Below, in pieces: positions 1-10,330 of a stretch of DNA of 64,000 bases. The translations under genes were made by a program, and so were the position numbers. The notes under the pieces are model-generated. The model saw only the letters and a list, made by a program, of their open reading frames with translations. It ran no database searches and had not been told where the DNA came from. Location: contig NC_084464.1 in assembly GCF_027409185.1 (NCBI RefSeq), forward strand, positions 45,607,095 to 45,671,094, read 5' to 3'. Position 1 is the stretch's first letter, and every line of letters begins with the position of its first letter. Origin of the DNA: Cynocephalus volans (lineage: Eukaryota > Chordata > Mammalia > Dermoptera > Cynocephalidae).

Positions 1-520
1 ATATTTTTCTCTCTGTGCTACATTATAGCTAATGATTTTTTCAAATCTATTTTCCAGTTCACTAACTATCTCTTCAGATGTATCTAATATGCCATTTAAC
101 CTATCCATTGGGTTTTAAAGTTCAACATTATTATTTTCATATCTGAGTTGATTTATTTTCATATGTACCTGATTTTCCTGATAGCATCTTTATTTCTTTA
201 AACATTTTAAACATTCTATTTTTTAAAAATATTCTGGATCTGATGATTCCAATATCTTAACTCTTGCAGGTCTAATTCTGCCATTTGTTGTTTTTACTGA
301 CTCACTTGTAATCAGTTGTTTCCTTGTGTGTTTTGTAATTTTGTATTGTAAACTCAAGCTTAGCTGTCTCTATTCATGGGAATCCTATACAGCAGAAGTT
401 GAGGGTATGTCCCTCCCAAGAGAGTTTGCTTTTGCTTCTGCCAGCCAGGTTGCCAGGTGCTACCAACACACTTGGAGTTAATTCCATCACTTGAAGTTTC
501 CTGGAACACACAGATAATGC
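1..520. repeat. AT-rich ancient repeat, L1M/HAL1 3'-end-like
   Basis: AT-rich sequence with phrases typical of old L1-class 3' ends (ttctggatctgatgattcc, ccaatatcttaactcttgca). It is cut by the window start. The family assignment is from memory and uncertain. No gene is seen here. Confidence 0.4.
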
Positions 521-789
521 AAATGTTTACCTAAACCCCTGTGTGGGCAGGCTTGTGATTACAAATTTAAAGAAGGCTTTTTTTCCTACCTAGAGTACAT
601 GCTGAAATAGACAAATATTTTTTATCATTTCTCCTTGTCACTGAATGCATTTTTTTCTCTATCCTTCCACCAAAAGTGTAGCCTTTTTAGAGTTCTGGCT
701 TTTTTGTGGAACTGTTAATTACAACTCCCCATCATCCAGGACCCACAGCCTGTCTTCTTGTTCCATGTGGGGCTCTTACACCCAAGCCT
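521..789. other. Intergenic, nothing recognised
   Basis: Unique-looking AT-rich sequence between an old L1-like repeat and a MER5A element. No coding frame of interest is seen. Confidence 0.5.
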
Positions 790-920
790 CTAAGCCGGTG
801 GTTATCGGCCTGGACAATTTTGTTCCCCGGGAGACATTTGGCAATTTTTGTTTGTCACACTAGAGGAGGGCAGTGCTACTGGTAGTTAGTGGGTAGAGGC
901 CAGAGATGCTGCTAAGCATC
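790..920 (+). repeat. MER5A, left half (hAT-Charlie DNA element)
   Basis: Matches the start of MER5A: ggtggttatcggcctggaca, gagacatttggcaattttt, then agtgggtagaggccagagat and gctgctaagcatc. The remaining half resumes at 1537 after an inserted LTR. Confidence 0.75.
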
Positions 921-1532
921 TGCTGGGGCTCAGAAAGTGATACCCCAATGTGAAGACCTCAGAAGCAGCCTCAAAAGGAAAGTTTTCCTCCGACCTTCTC
1001 CTGCCCTCCTGTCTCTTAGCCTCATTCTCCCCTGAGGCGAGCCATAGAAATTGGAATCCCTCTTCCCCTAGGCAGGTCATACATATACTCTAATCTTCCC
1101 CCTGCCTTTCTGTCCTGGAGCTGGCCGTAAAGAAATTCTCTGACCTACCTTGTCTGATTGTGGCTCATAAGACCCCCATTCCAGAAAGGGTCCTGCCCCA
1201 TTACCTTGAAGGAATGAATGCTGCACAGAGAGGCCAAGAAGAGTCTGAACAGACAAGCCTTGCTGGGTTTCCCCACTCAGTCTTTCGGCATTAGATCCTA
1301 CTTTTCTTTTCTGACGTTTCTACGTGGCTGTGCCTGCTTCATAGAACCCAAGCATAAATATGGACAATTTCCCCTACATCTTCGAATCTTCATTCTGAAG
1401 GCTCTGTGTCAAGTAAAAGTCTGATATAATAAAATTTGTTATGCCTTTTGTTTCATATTAATCTGTGTTTATTAGTGATTTTTCAGAGAACCTTCAGCGG
1501 GTTGAAGGGGATGGCTTCCCTTGGCACATACA
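921..1532 (+). mobile_element. Solo LTR of a gammaretrovirus-like endogenous retrovirus, inserted in MER5A
   Basis: 612-bp segment starting TGCTGGGG and ending CATACA, so it has the TG...CA ends of an LTR. It contains an AATAAA at about 1429 followed by a T-rich region, as expected of an R/U5 boundary. It interrupts MER5A and is bounded by CATC (917-920) and CACC (1533-1536), consistent with a diverged 4-bp target duplication typical of gamma-type integrases. No internal retroviral genes remain. The exact family name is not recalled. Confidence 0.65.
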
Positions 1533-1536
1533 CACC

Positions 1537-1622
1537 TACAATGTACAGGACAGCCCCTCACACTGAAGAATAATCCAGCCCAAAATGTCAATTGTGCTGC
1601 TGCTGAGAGACTCTGATCTAGC
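1537..1622 (+). repeat. MER5A, right half
   Basis: Resumes the MER5A sequence: tacaatgtacaggacagccc, then aataatccagcccaaaatgt, ending near ctgagagactctg. Together with 790-920 it makes one element split by the solo LTR. Confidence 0.75.
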
Positions 1623-2790
1623 TCATGGAGATGTACAAATAACTTGAGGCCTCCCCACAACTTCAGAGTCCCCCCCCCAGCAACTTCAGAGTCCCCTAAT
1701 ACTCAGGCTTCCAGCACCTATTTATGTTTGACATCCTAAAGGTTTTCCTTACATTCATTCATTCATTCATTTTACAAACACAGCCATGCATTTAAAAAGA
1801 ATCATTGTTCTGTTTTATGGAGTGCCTCTGGGTGTTCTGTGGTGGGAGATTTTTCAGGCTTCCTACTTGTCACTCCCATCTGCGTCCTTGCTGCTCTCAG
1901 CTCACCACTCACTGTCTGGTAACAGCCTCTCTCTTTCGCCCCGTCTCCCTGCACCAGTGTGTAGCTGGAAGCCCAGAGAATGTGTTGCTGAAGGTTTGGG
2001 ATACAATCGACACACGTGAGAGTGTGCGACACACCACCAGCAGCAGTTGCTCTTGGGGCTCACAAACCCCCAAATTCCACCCTCCTTATGGCCCCTGTCT
2101 GATTCCATGAGGCTAAGGCCTGATTCCACAGGCCCCTGGCTCCCTAAATCTCTGGGTCTCCTCACCTCCCTGGCTCACAGCTTCAAAGAGTGTCTCCCCT
2201 CCCCCCGCCCACCTAGCCCAAGACCCTAGCAATTCCTGCAGCAGGAATATTCGTCCCTTCCTTTCAGGGCCTGCGTCAGCCTCCTGCACTCTGGCATCCA
2301 GTGCCTGGCCCACAGCAGGTGCTCAGTACTGATGTGTGAATGAATGAATGAGTGAATGAATGAGGCCTGGCTCAGGGCCTGGGCAAGACAATCATAATAA
2401 CCAAAAATATATTTCCCAGAGTCTGGGTTATTCAACTTCAAAGTGACACCACATTGGGACAGCCACAGTTCAGTCTAAATGCGCATTTAGGGAAAAGCAT
2501 TTCTCTCATGCTTTAAGGGCACAGCTGGGCTGTAGAAACTCCCAATTTACATGACTAAACAGCACACTCAACACCGCGAACTGCAGCATCTGCATTCCCA
2601 TTTGTGGTGATGTCTCAGTTTCCTCTGGGAACTAATGGGGGTGGGCTCTCGCTTGCTTGTGTGTAACTAAAGGGTCCCACCTGGGGGGAAGGAAAAGCAA
2701 GTGGAGCCTGTTCCAAAGTAGTTTGTTTCCACCTCCAGAAACCCAAGCTGCCAGCAGCCCCCAGCTGGCCTCTCACTTGATAAAAAACAA
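1623..2790. other. Intergenic with short simple repeats
   Basis: Contains a short direct duplication (caacttcagagtcc twice, 1660-1696, separated by a C run), an (ATTC)n tract at about 1752-1772, and a (TGAA)n tract at 2335-2365 at the end of an L2/MIR-like tail (agtgcctggcccacagcagg). No gene is seen. Confidence 0.6.
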
Positions 2791-2794
2791 AGCA

Positions 2795-3900
2795 TTTACT
2801 CCATTCATTCATTCATTTAATAAATATTTATAGAACATCTCCCATGTGCCAGGCATTGTTGCAGGCATTGGAAGTTCAATAGAAAACAGCAAAGTCCCCC
2901 ACCTGCACAGCACTCATGTTCTCCTGGGTGGGGGAGACACATTGAATGTGACATCTGGGAGCAATGAGGTATCTAGGAGGAAAGATGAGGCTGGTCGGGG
3001 GCTGCATGATGGGGGGTGCTGTTTGAGGTGGGCGGTCAGGAAACGCCTCTCTGTGAAGACAGCTTCGGTCAGCAAAGCCCGCTGGAATTAGGGAAGTGCG
3101 GTCCACGTGGAAGGAACAGCAACCGAAGTGCTGGGGAAGAGGGGGAGGTGCGAGTGGCTGGGGCGAGAAGGGGGAAGAAGGGAAGGAAGCGAGACTGGCT
3201 GGACCCCGCGGAGTCTCACCGGCTTGGCCAGAGATTTGAGGTTTATTTCAAGTGTGGTGGGAGGGCCGACCCTGTGACACACTCGGGAGAGTGCGGCGCT
3301 GGGAGCCCAGCAGCGCTCCCGCCGCGTGTTCGGATCCTATATAGGGATGGCCGGTGCACTCACTGGCTGAGCGCGGTGCGGCCGGTCACAAAAAAAGACA
3401 AAAAAAACCCCAAAACAAATAAAGTGTGGTGGGAAATCGTGGAGGGTTCTAAGCAGGATCCCTCTGGCTGATGTGTGAGGAGCTGACCCAGGAGCAGGAG
3501 CTGAAGCAGGGAGCCACTTAGGAGGGCTTCCGAGTAATCCAGACTAAGGAGGCTGGCAGTTTGGGTGACATGATGAGAAGCAGGTAGATTCTGGAGATGT
3601 CCTAAGGTGAGCCAGCAGGAGCTGCTGACACTGGATGAGCGGTGTGAGAGATGGGCAGGAGTCAGGGCTGACCCCCAAGGTTCTGACCATGAGGGTGGTG
3701 GGGCCACCCCTGAGAGGGGGAGGGGAGGAAGGAGCAGGCTGAGGGGGTGGTGAGGAGTCTGGATCTGACACCTTATTGTGGAAGTGCCTGGCAAAGCTGA
3801 GGAGTAGGGTGTGGGCCACATGGTCAGGTTCAGGTGCAAGATATACATTTAGGAGTCAGAGCCATGGGACCTGATGAGATCCCCCAGGGAGCAAGCATAG
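2795..3900. repeat. Long ancient interspersed repeat (L2-like start), interrupted by a SINE
   Basis: Starts with (ATTC)n and taataaatatttatagaaca, then tgtgccaggcattgttgcag. It continues with the long text typical of this old mammalian repeat (aagtgcggtccacgtggaag, ccactggctg-type segments, gcaggtagattctggagatg). A young SINE at 3263-3421 splits it. The precise family is not recalled. Confidence 0.5.
3250..3434 (+). mobile_element. tRNA-Ile-derived dimeric SINE (CYN-like) with 13-bp target duplications
   Basis: The SINE body is 3263-3421; aagtgtggtggga occurs directly before it (3250-3262) and after it (3422-3434). The first monomer has an A-box-like tgacacactcgggagagtgc and a B box gttcggatcc. 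After a short link (tatatagggatggccggtg) a second truncated monomer reads cactcactggctgagcgcgg, very close to the A-box arm of tRNA-Ile. It ends in an A-rich tail with C and G interruptions. The perfect duplications indicate a recent insertion. This dimer structure matches what I know of colugo CYN SINEs. It is not a functional tRNA gene, because the acceptor and anticodon arms do not fold. Confidence 0.7.
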
Positions 3901-3974
3901 GAGAGGCAGAGGATTCTGTGGCCTGAGTCCTGGGATGCACAGACACTTCAGGGAACATTAAAGGTGCATGTCGT

Positions 3975-4480
3975 GCCCCATTCTGCTTAAAGCTTTCCAG
4001 TGGCCTCCCTGCTGCATGCTACCAGGTTCTGAGTGACCTCTCTTCAGGCCTCTCCACCCTCGCTTCTCCCACACTCCCCCTTCATCACTCTGCACCAGCC
4101 TCATGGGCCTCCTTTAGTTTCTTAAACTTGCCAGACCAGACATCTTCCCACCTCAGGGCCTTTGCATGTGCTGTTCCCTTTGCCTGGAAAGCTCTTCTCT
4201 CCCTCTTCCCTCACTTCCTCCTTTTTCTTTGGGTCTCATCTCAAAGGCTGCCTCCTCGAGAGGCCTTCCCTGACTCCCCAGTCTAATGTAATTGCACATG
4301 CACACCACTATTCTCTTATGGGACCCTGTTCTCATCTTTCAGAGCACTTATTACAAACTAATCATCTATACATGAGTGTGTCGATTTGAGAGATGTCTGT
4401 CTCCTCTTACCCCACTTGACCATGAGCTCCATGAAATGAGGAAAATTACTGTCTTCCACTACTGTGTACAGTAAAATATA
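3975..4480 (+). repeat. L2 LINE fragment
   Basis: Typical L2 3' region in sense orientation: gctttccagtggcctccctg, then cagggcctttgcatgtgctg and ttccctttgcctggaaagct, then ggccttccctgactcccca, and catgagctccatgaaatgag near the end. No intact reading frame remains. Confidence 0.8.
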
Positions 4481-4639
4481 CATTGAATGATGAATGACAG
4501 GGGAACAGAAACAAACACTGGTTGATTGTGTATGATGTTCTCAATACTGTACCTGACTTTTACATAACCAACTGCAGGAGACATCCTCACTGCTAACCTA
4601 CACTTCCGCTTCTGCTCTCCTTCTAGGCAAATAGGATTA

Positions 4640-4870
4640 CATATCCTCACCCTCTTGATGTTAGATGTGGTTTAGGACTTGCTTTGACCAATGAAATATG
4701 AGCAGAAAGGACATGTGTCACTTTCAGGGAGAAGAACTTAAGAGCTGGTGTACAATTCTGCAAGTTCTCGTCCTCTGCCAAGAAAGTCTTGTGTGGAAGG
4801 AACGAGATCATTGGTGGAGAAGCTGGCATCATCTGCGGTCCCTGAGCAACCATGGTGAGCAGAGCTCCCA
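4640..4870 (+). repeat. Ancient interspersed repeat, family not recalled
   Basis: Contains gctttgaccaatgaaatatg and aaaggacatgtgtcactttc, phrases shared with an old mammalian medium-reiterated repeat. The region 17190-17510 looks related in its aactacgtttcccag and gtgcaacttctgtg parts. It lies between an L2 fragment and unique DNA. Confidence 0.4.
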
Positions 4871-5337
4871 CCCCTGCCCTGCATGGCTAGAGAGTGTGAG
4901 CAAGGGAAAAAAACCTCTGTGGTTTTATTACACAGCATAACCTAGCCCACCTGACTAGTGCAGCAAGCTCATTTAATTCTTCCAACAACCTCATGACATG
5001 CTCTGTGCCCACTTCTCAGAATCGTTCCACCAATACATGCTGATTGAGTTCCCACTAGAAGGAGGCATTGACCACACAAAGAGGAATAAGATACAGCCCA
5101 GCCTCCAAGAAGCTTATGGGCTTGGATGCAGAAATGGCCAAGGAAGCACAGTAAAGGGTAGTTTAGTGGAGGTGCGGCAGAAGGGCCAGTTCTGGAGGAG
5201 AAATGTCAAAGCAGAATCTTGACCTGATGGAGCCCATGGTCCAAGCAGGTGTGGGTGGAGGTGCCAAAGAGATGGCATCCCTGGCACAGGGATCAGCCCA
5301 GGCAAAGCTCAAGACAGGAGGAAAATCAGTAGCACAT

Positions 5338-5600
5338 AGGTGTATTAGTTCGAGTATATGCTAAGCTGCTGTTACAGAATTCCAAAATATGTTAGTGTAA
5401 ACAAGATAGAAGTTGAGTTCTCCCACACACAATAGTCCAGAGCTAGGTGCTTCTGGCTATAGCATGGCTCTGCCAACTCTTATACTTGGCTTCAATCTCT
5501 GTGTTCAAGGCGGCCACTCCAGCTCCTGCCATCACATCTGCATCCCAGCCAGAGGGAAGGAGAAAAGGTTAAATGGAATGCATTCCCATTCCTTTTTAAA
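5338..5600 (-). repeat. MaLR (MLT1-type) LTR fragment
   Basis: Reads ggtgtattagttcgagtata, gctgctgttacagaattcca and ccactccagctcctgccatc, the reverse-orientation start of an MLT1-like LTR. It is old and diverged. Confidence 0.5.
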
Positions 5601-5789
5601 ATATAACCTAGAAGCATACATTTTCTCTCTCCTTCCAGCAGCTCCATCACCAGTCATCCAAGCCAGCATTCTCCCCAACTCTCTCCTCTCAGTTACCTTT
5701 TACATCCAATCAAGTCCCTCCTCTCCCAGTCCTCATCTCTCACCCAGCCCATGGCAGTAACTTCCTAATAAGTCTCCGAGCCTCCAGGC

Positions 5790-6265
5790 TAGGCCCTTTC
5801 AATCCATCTTCCACAGTGACTGTCCCAATTTACAGCTCTGACCACATCACGCCCTTCTTAGAAGAAAGTCCAAACCACTCGGTGTAGCTCACAAGCCCCT
5901 GCCCCTCGCCCTTGCCCACCTCTGCAGTTCTATCTCTCACCCCTCGAGTGCTCATCTTCACCTTCCCGATATCTCTACTTGGCCCCTCTCCCCAAATATG
6001 CTGTTTATCACCTCTGTCCTTTGCTCATGCCTGAAATGCCCTTCCCAGTCCCCACCTAACAGACTCCTCATCCTTTAAGGATTAGCTCAGGTGTTACTCC
6101 TTCATGAAATGGACTCAGAGCCCCTTCTCTGAGCTCCTGCTGTCTACAGCTACTCTCCACTTCCCCATATTTCATAATCATTTCTTCAGGCTTGTTGCTC
6201 CATGTCTCCAGGAACTAGCAGCGGACCTGGGAACACAGTAGGGCTTGAAAAACAATTGAATGGAG
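5790..6265 (+). repeat. L2 LINE fragment
   Basis: Contains gtagctcacaagcccctgcc, ctttgctcatgcctgaaatg, ttagctcaggtgttactcct and a terminal gaacacagtagggcttgaaa, in L2 sense order. Confidence 0.75.
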
Positions 6266-6304
6266 AAACAAATGGTGGAGGCAGAAGCTCACTGGAGTGT
6301 CTTA

Positions 6305-6540
6305 GAGAGGCAGTGTGGAGTGGAGGCTAAGGACGAGGACTGGAGCTGGACTGCTGGGTTCAAATCCCAGCTCTACCACCTCCTGGCTGTGTGCACTTAC
6401 GCGAGTGTTTAAACCTCTTTGAGTCTCAGTGTCTCCATCTAAAAGGGGAACAAAAACAGTACTTCTTCCATAGTTATTGTAAAAATTAGACAATTCAATA
6501 CATGTAAAACTTAGAACAGTGCCTGACACTGAGTCAGCCT
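6305..6540 (+). repeat. MIR SINE, near full length
   Basis: Has the whole MIR order: gaggctaaggacgaggactg, ctgggttcaaatcccagctc, a gtgtgcacttac region, gtctcagtgtctccatct, and the tail acagtgcctgacactgagtc. Confidence 0.85.
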
Positions 6541-6669
6541 TTCTTCTTACTAGGCCAAAGGCAAGGAGAAAGCTCAGATGAAACCAAGCAGGAGGATGGC
6601 CTGATCAGATTTGCATCCTAGAAAGACAGAAGGACACTTCCACTTCCAACCCAAATGAAGTAACATGGA

Positions 6670-7034
6670 TGTCTTAGTCAGTTTGGGCTGCTATGACAAA
6701 TTACCATAGACTGGGTGGCTTATAAACAGCAGAAATTCCTCACAGTTCTGGAGATCTGAGACCAGATGCCCGCATGGGGGTGTTCTGGTGAGGACCCCGT
6801 TCTGGGCTGCAGGCAGCTGACTACTCCTATCTGCACATGGCAGAGAGCAGCGAGAGCAGCAGGCTCTCTCAGGACTCTTGTAAGGGTGCTAATCCCATTC
6901 CTGAGGGCTCTGCCCTCCTAACCTCATCTAATCCCAATCACCTACCAAGGGCCCTAGCTCCTAATACCATCACACTGGCGGATACGGTTTTAACATATGA
7001 ACTTGGGGGGAGCACAAAGATTCAGTTCCTAGCA
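6670..7034 (-). repeat. MaLR solo LTR (MST/MLT1-type)
   Basis: About 365 bp from tgtcttagtcagtttgggct to ttcagttcctagca, in reverse orientation. Diagnostic phrases are accatagactgggtggctta, taatcccattcctgagggct and ctcctaataccatcacactg. Flanks atgga/aggga could be a diverged 5-bp duplication. Confidence 0.75.
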
Positions 7035-7049
7035 AGGGAACAGATTTAC

Positions 7050-8430
7050 TTACCTGTCTGAAACAACTGAAAAAAAAAAAAAAAAACAGACAAACTACAT
7101 GGATGCGTGGTTCTCAAGACATTGGACATTAAGAACAAATGACAGTGAGGCCTAAGAGATAGGAAACAAATGAGGCGAGCTGACAACAGTCCCACATGAT
7201 GCTCAGAGAGAGCTCCCAGGCTGGGCACAGGGAGGGGAGCCAAGCAGAGGAGACTGAGCTAGAGTCCTGGGAGGCCAAGTTCACAGGTCACAGGCCAGAA
7301 GAGAGAACTGCACAGAGAGAGCCCCGACAGGCCCCTCTGGAGTGATCAGCTCAATTCTGATCCGTGCAGCAGTTTCCAGTAAGGAAGCCAGCTGGGGCTG
7401 ATTAGAGGGACCAATCACCAGAGCTCACACATGATCCACCAGCCAGAGTGGAAAACCTCATAATTAACAGGGCATAGACTGGGCTATAAAGGTTTTGCCT
7501 CGCCAGTGGGGCAAAACTAGCCCTGGACTAAATGCTGCTCTGGTGCTGTCTAACGATGCTTAAAAGCAAGACCTGAAAGGATCAAACCGTTTCTAAGTAA
7601 CCTAACCACATTTTATACAAAGCTCAAGAATATTTCTTTACATACAAAAGTAATCAGCCCCCAAAGAAGTAAAATTCACAGCTGGCATCCAACAAAAAAA
7701 TTACCAGGTATACAAAGGAGGAGGAATATGTGGCCCATAGTGAGAAGAAAAATCAATCAATTGAAACCAACCCAGAAATGGATGATAGAATTAGTAGACA
7801 AAGATATTCAAACAGTTATTATAATTATATTCTGTATGTTCAAGAAGCTAGAGGGAAAATGAACATTTAACTAGAGACGTGGAAGATATAAAAAAAGACC
7901 CAGTCAAGCTTCTGATGAGATATCTTCAATTCTGACATTTAAAAAAGAAAAAAAGCACTGGATACAATTAACGACAGATTGGACATTGGGAAAGAAAAGG
8001 TTAGTGAACTTGAAGACACAGCAATAGAAACTATACAAAATGAAACATGGGGGAAAAAAGATGGGAAAAAAATGAATAGAGCATGACTGAGTTGTCAGAC
8101 AACTTTGAGGCTTAATGTATGTGTAATAGAAGTCTCCGAAAGAGAGACAATAAAGGGTAGGATGGAAACATTTTTGAAGAAATAATGGCCAAAAAATTTC
8201 CAAATATGATGAAGACTATAAACCCACAAATCCAGGAAGCTCAACAAAACCCCATAAAAGGAAGAAAACTACACCAAACTACATCATAATCAAACTGCTT
8301 AAAGCCAGTAAGAAAGATAAAATCTTAAAAGCAGCCAGAGGAAAGAGACACACTATATACAAAGGGACAAAGATAAGAATGCGGTGCTCCTTGGAAACAA
8401 TGCAATTTAGAAACAGGGAGCTGTGTCTTT
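7050..8430 (+). repeat. HAL1/L1M LINE fragment (ORF1-like region, decayed)
   Basis: A-rich sense-strand sequence with an A17 run at its left end. Recognisable parts are aaaccaacccagaaatggat, gacagattggacattgggaa, ataatggccaaaaaatttcc, atccaggaagctcaacaaaa and ttaaaagcagccagaggaaa, the order found in the ORF1 half of old L1/HAL1 elements. Stops and frameshifts are abundant and there is no intact protein. Confidence 0.7.
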
Positions 8431-8784
8431 AAATTACTGAAATCAGGCTGGAAGCTGGCAGAGGAGCTAGGAGACAGTGATAGCCATCCAGGGCAGAGAG
8501 GGGATGCAGGCATGGGACCAGGAGGTGGCAGTGGGCATGGGAGAGGGCAGAGAGAATGGTGGGGACTTACAACCAAGGAGAGGTGGGAAGGGGATCTAGG
8601 GTAAGGCGCAGATTTCTGGCTTGTGCGGCTGCTGATCACCACAGTGAGGAAGATGGGATAGAGGAAGAGGAACAGATCCAGGAGAAGACCATGGGTTCCA
8701 ACGTGGGCAATTCTGAGTAGCCAGTGGAGTGCTCAAAAGGCAGTTTGGAGGCTGAGAGAGAGATAAAAATTTGGTGCACATCTG
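8431..8784. other. Intergenic, nothing recognised
   Basis: Purine-rich sequence after the HAL1 fragment. Only short open frames are present and nothing is recognised. Confidence 0.5.
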
Positions 8785-8786
8785 AT

Positions 8787-9120
8787 GGTATATTAGTTAG
8801 GACAGGGAGAGCTACAACTTAGTAACAAATAAACCCTGAAATCTCAGCGTCTTAGAGTAAAAGTTCATTTCTCATCCATAGAAAGCTCGTCGTGGGTTGG
8901 CAGAGGCTCTCCTCCAACCAGTGATTCAGGGACCTAGGTGCCCTCCATCTTATGTGCCACCATCTCAACATGTGACATCCAAGGTCGCCACAGCAAGAGA
9001 AGAGAGGCATGAAGGAGGGGGACTGAGGGCTCAGTCCACAAGTGACCGGCATTATTTCTACTGAGAGCTCACAGACAGAACAGTCACATGGCCTCAACCC
9101 AACGATAAGTGAGGCTGCAA
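8787..9120 (-). repeat. MaLR (MLT1-type) LTR fragment
   Basis: Reads tatattagttaggacaggga, aaaccctgaaatctcagcgt, agagtaaaagttcatttctc and cacatggcctcaacccaacg, an MLT1-like LTR in reverse orientation. Confidence 0.6.
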
Positions 9121-9424
9121 AATTTAAGGGAGGGATGTGGAATATTTAGAAGGCACTAAAGCCATGCGTTTAAATGACAGAGGCCATGGAATTAGTGACA
9201 TAGAAGAAGAAAAGAGTAGACAGACACAGGCCTGAAGCCTCAGAGTGAACATTTGAGGAGTGGGGGGAAGAAAAGAAGCCCAAGACCACAGAGGAGGCGG
9301 AACAGAGGAGAACATACTGTCCTGGAAGGCGAGACAGCCAGAACCCAAGGTAGGGCTCAGGTCCTCTCCTGCACTCCTGTGGATTTCAAGGATTTCGTAA
9401 GTGTTGAAATCATTTTCAGTAGAT

Positions 9425-9545
9425 ATTTTCACGTTTCACAAATGCAGAAACTGAAGTTCAGAGAGCTAAGAGGCTCAGGTGCCCAAGTCACAGAGACTCA
9501 GCAGAGACCAAAGCCAGGATCTCTAACCCCAGAGCCCTCAGCTGG
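9425..9545 (-). repeat. MIR fragment
   Basis: Reverse-orientation MIR core: acaaatgcagaaactgaagt, agtcacagagactcagcaga and aaagccaggatctctaaccc. Confidence 0.65.
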
Positions 9546-10209
9546 TCTCCTCTGTGTTTGCCTCCCCCATCCACCTCCATGGGTTAGATGAGTAAGGCGG
9601 CCCTTCCCTCCGAGCTTGTCTCCCTGCTTCCCCAAGAGCCTCTTACAAGCTTAGGAGGGAGAGTTCATCGGGGCCCTCTGAAAACCACGCGCTCCCCTAA
9701 CTTTCCAGGTTGAGGGAGGGCAGCTGATCAGGATGAGGGGACAATTTTTCCGAGGCCTCTGAAGTCTTGACAAGCCTCTGGACTCTCTGGGCCTCGGTTT
9801 CCTCCTCTGTGTGATGTAATGTGCATGATGGGGGGCAGCAAATGGTCGTGGGACTCCTCTGGCTTAGACATTTAGTTCTATGCTTTCTTCACTCACAAGT
9901 GAAGGAGTGGTGGAGTGCAGGCCTGGCATGCTCACTCGCTGGTCCCTCCTCCCCAACACCCCCCACCATTTCTCCATCCTCTTCCACTGCTCCATAGCAT
10001 TCCTCCAATCACAGACAGACACCTGGGCTGTAGGGGAACCCAAAGGCAGGGCCGATTTGCATACTCAAGCCCCTCCCCCACCCCTTATTGTGTGCACAGT
10101 TGCCATAGCAACTGGCCCCAAAAGACTCTTCTCTACAACCACCTCCCCTTTCTGTACGGATGGAATGCTGGCTGCTTACCCAGGCTCTGAGAACTCAGAG
10201 CTCAATCCT

Positions 10210-10330
10210 TCACTTAAAGAATAAAGAAACTGAGGCCCAGAGAGGGAAAGCAACATGCCCAAGGGCACACAGCGAGTTGGTGGCAGAGCCTTACTTAGAA
10301 TCTGGGTCTCTTGATTCCCACTCCAGAGTG
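10210..10330 (-). repeat. MIR fragment
   Basis: Reverse-orientation MIR core: aaagaaactgaggcccagag, gggcacacagcgagttggtg and tagaatctgggtctcttgat. Confidence 0.8.

Noticed and set aside
3263..3421. Functional tRNA-Ile gene
   Set aside because: A and B boxes are visible but the cloverleaf does not close, and an A-rich tail with target duplications shows it is a SINE.
7050..8430. Possible intact L1 ORF1
   Set aside because: Multiple stops and frameshifts in the A-rich LINE fragment; longest frames are below 110 codons.
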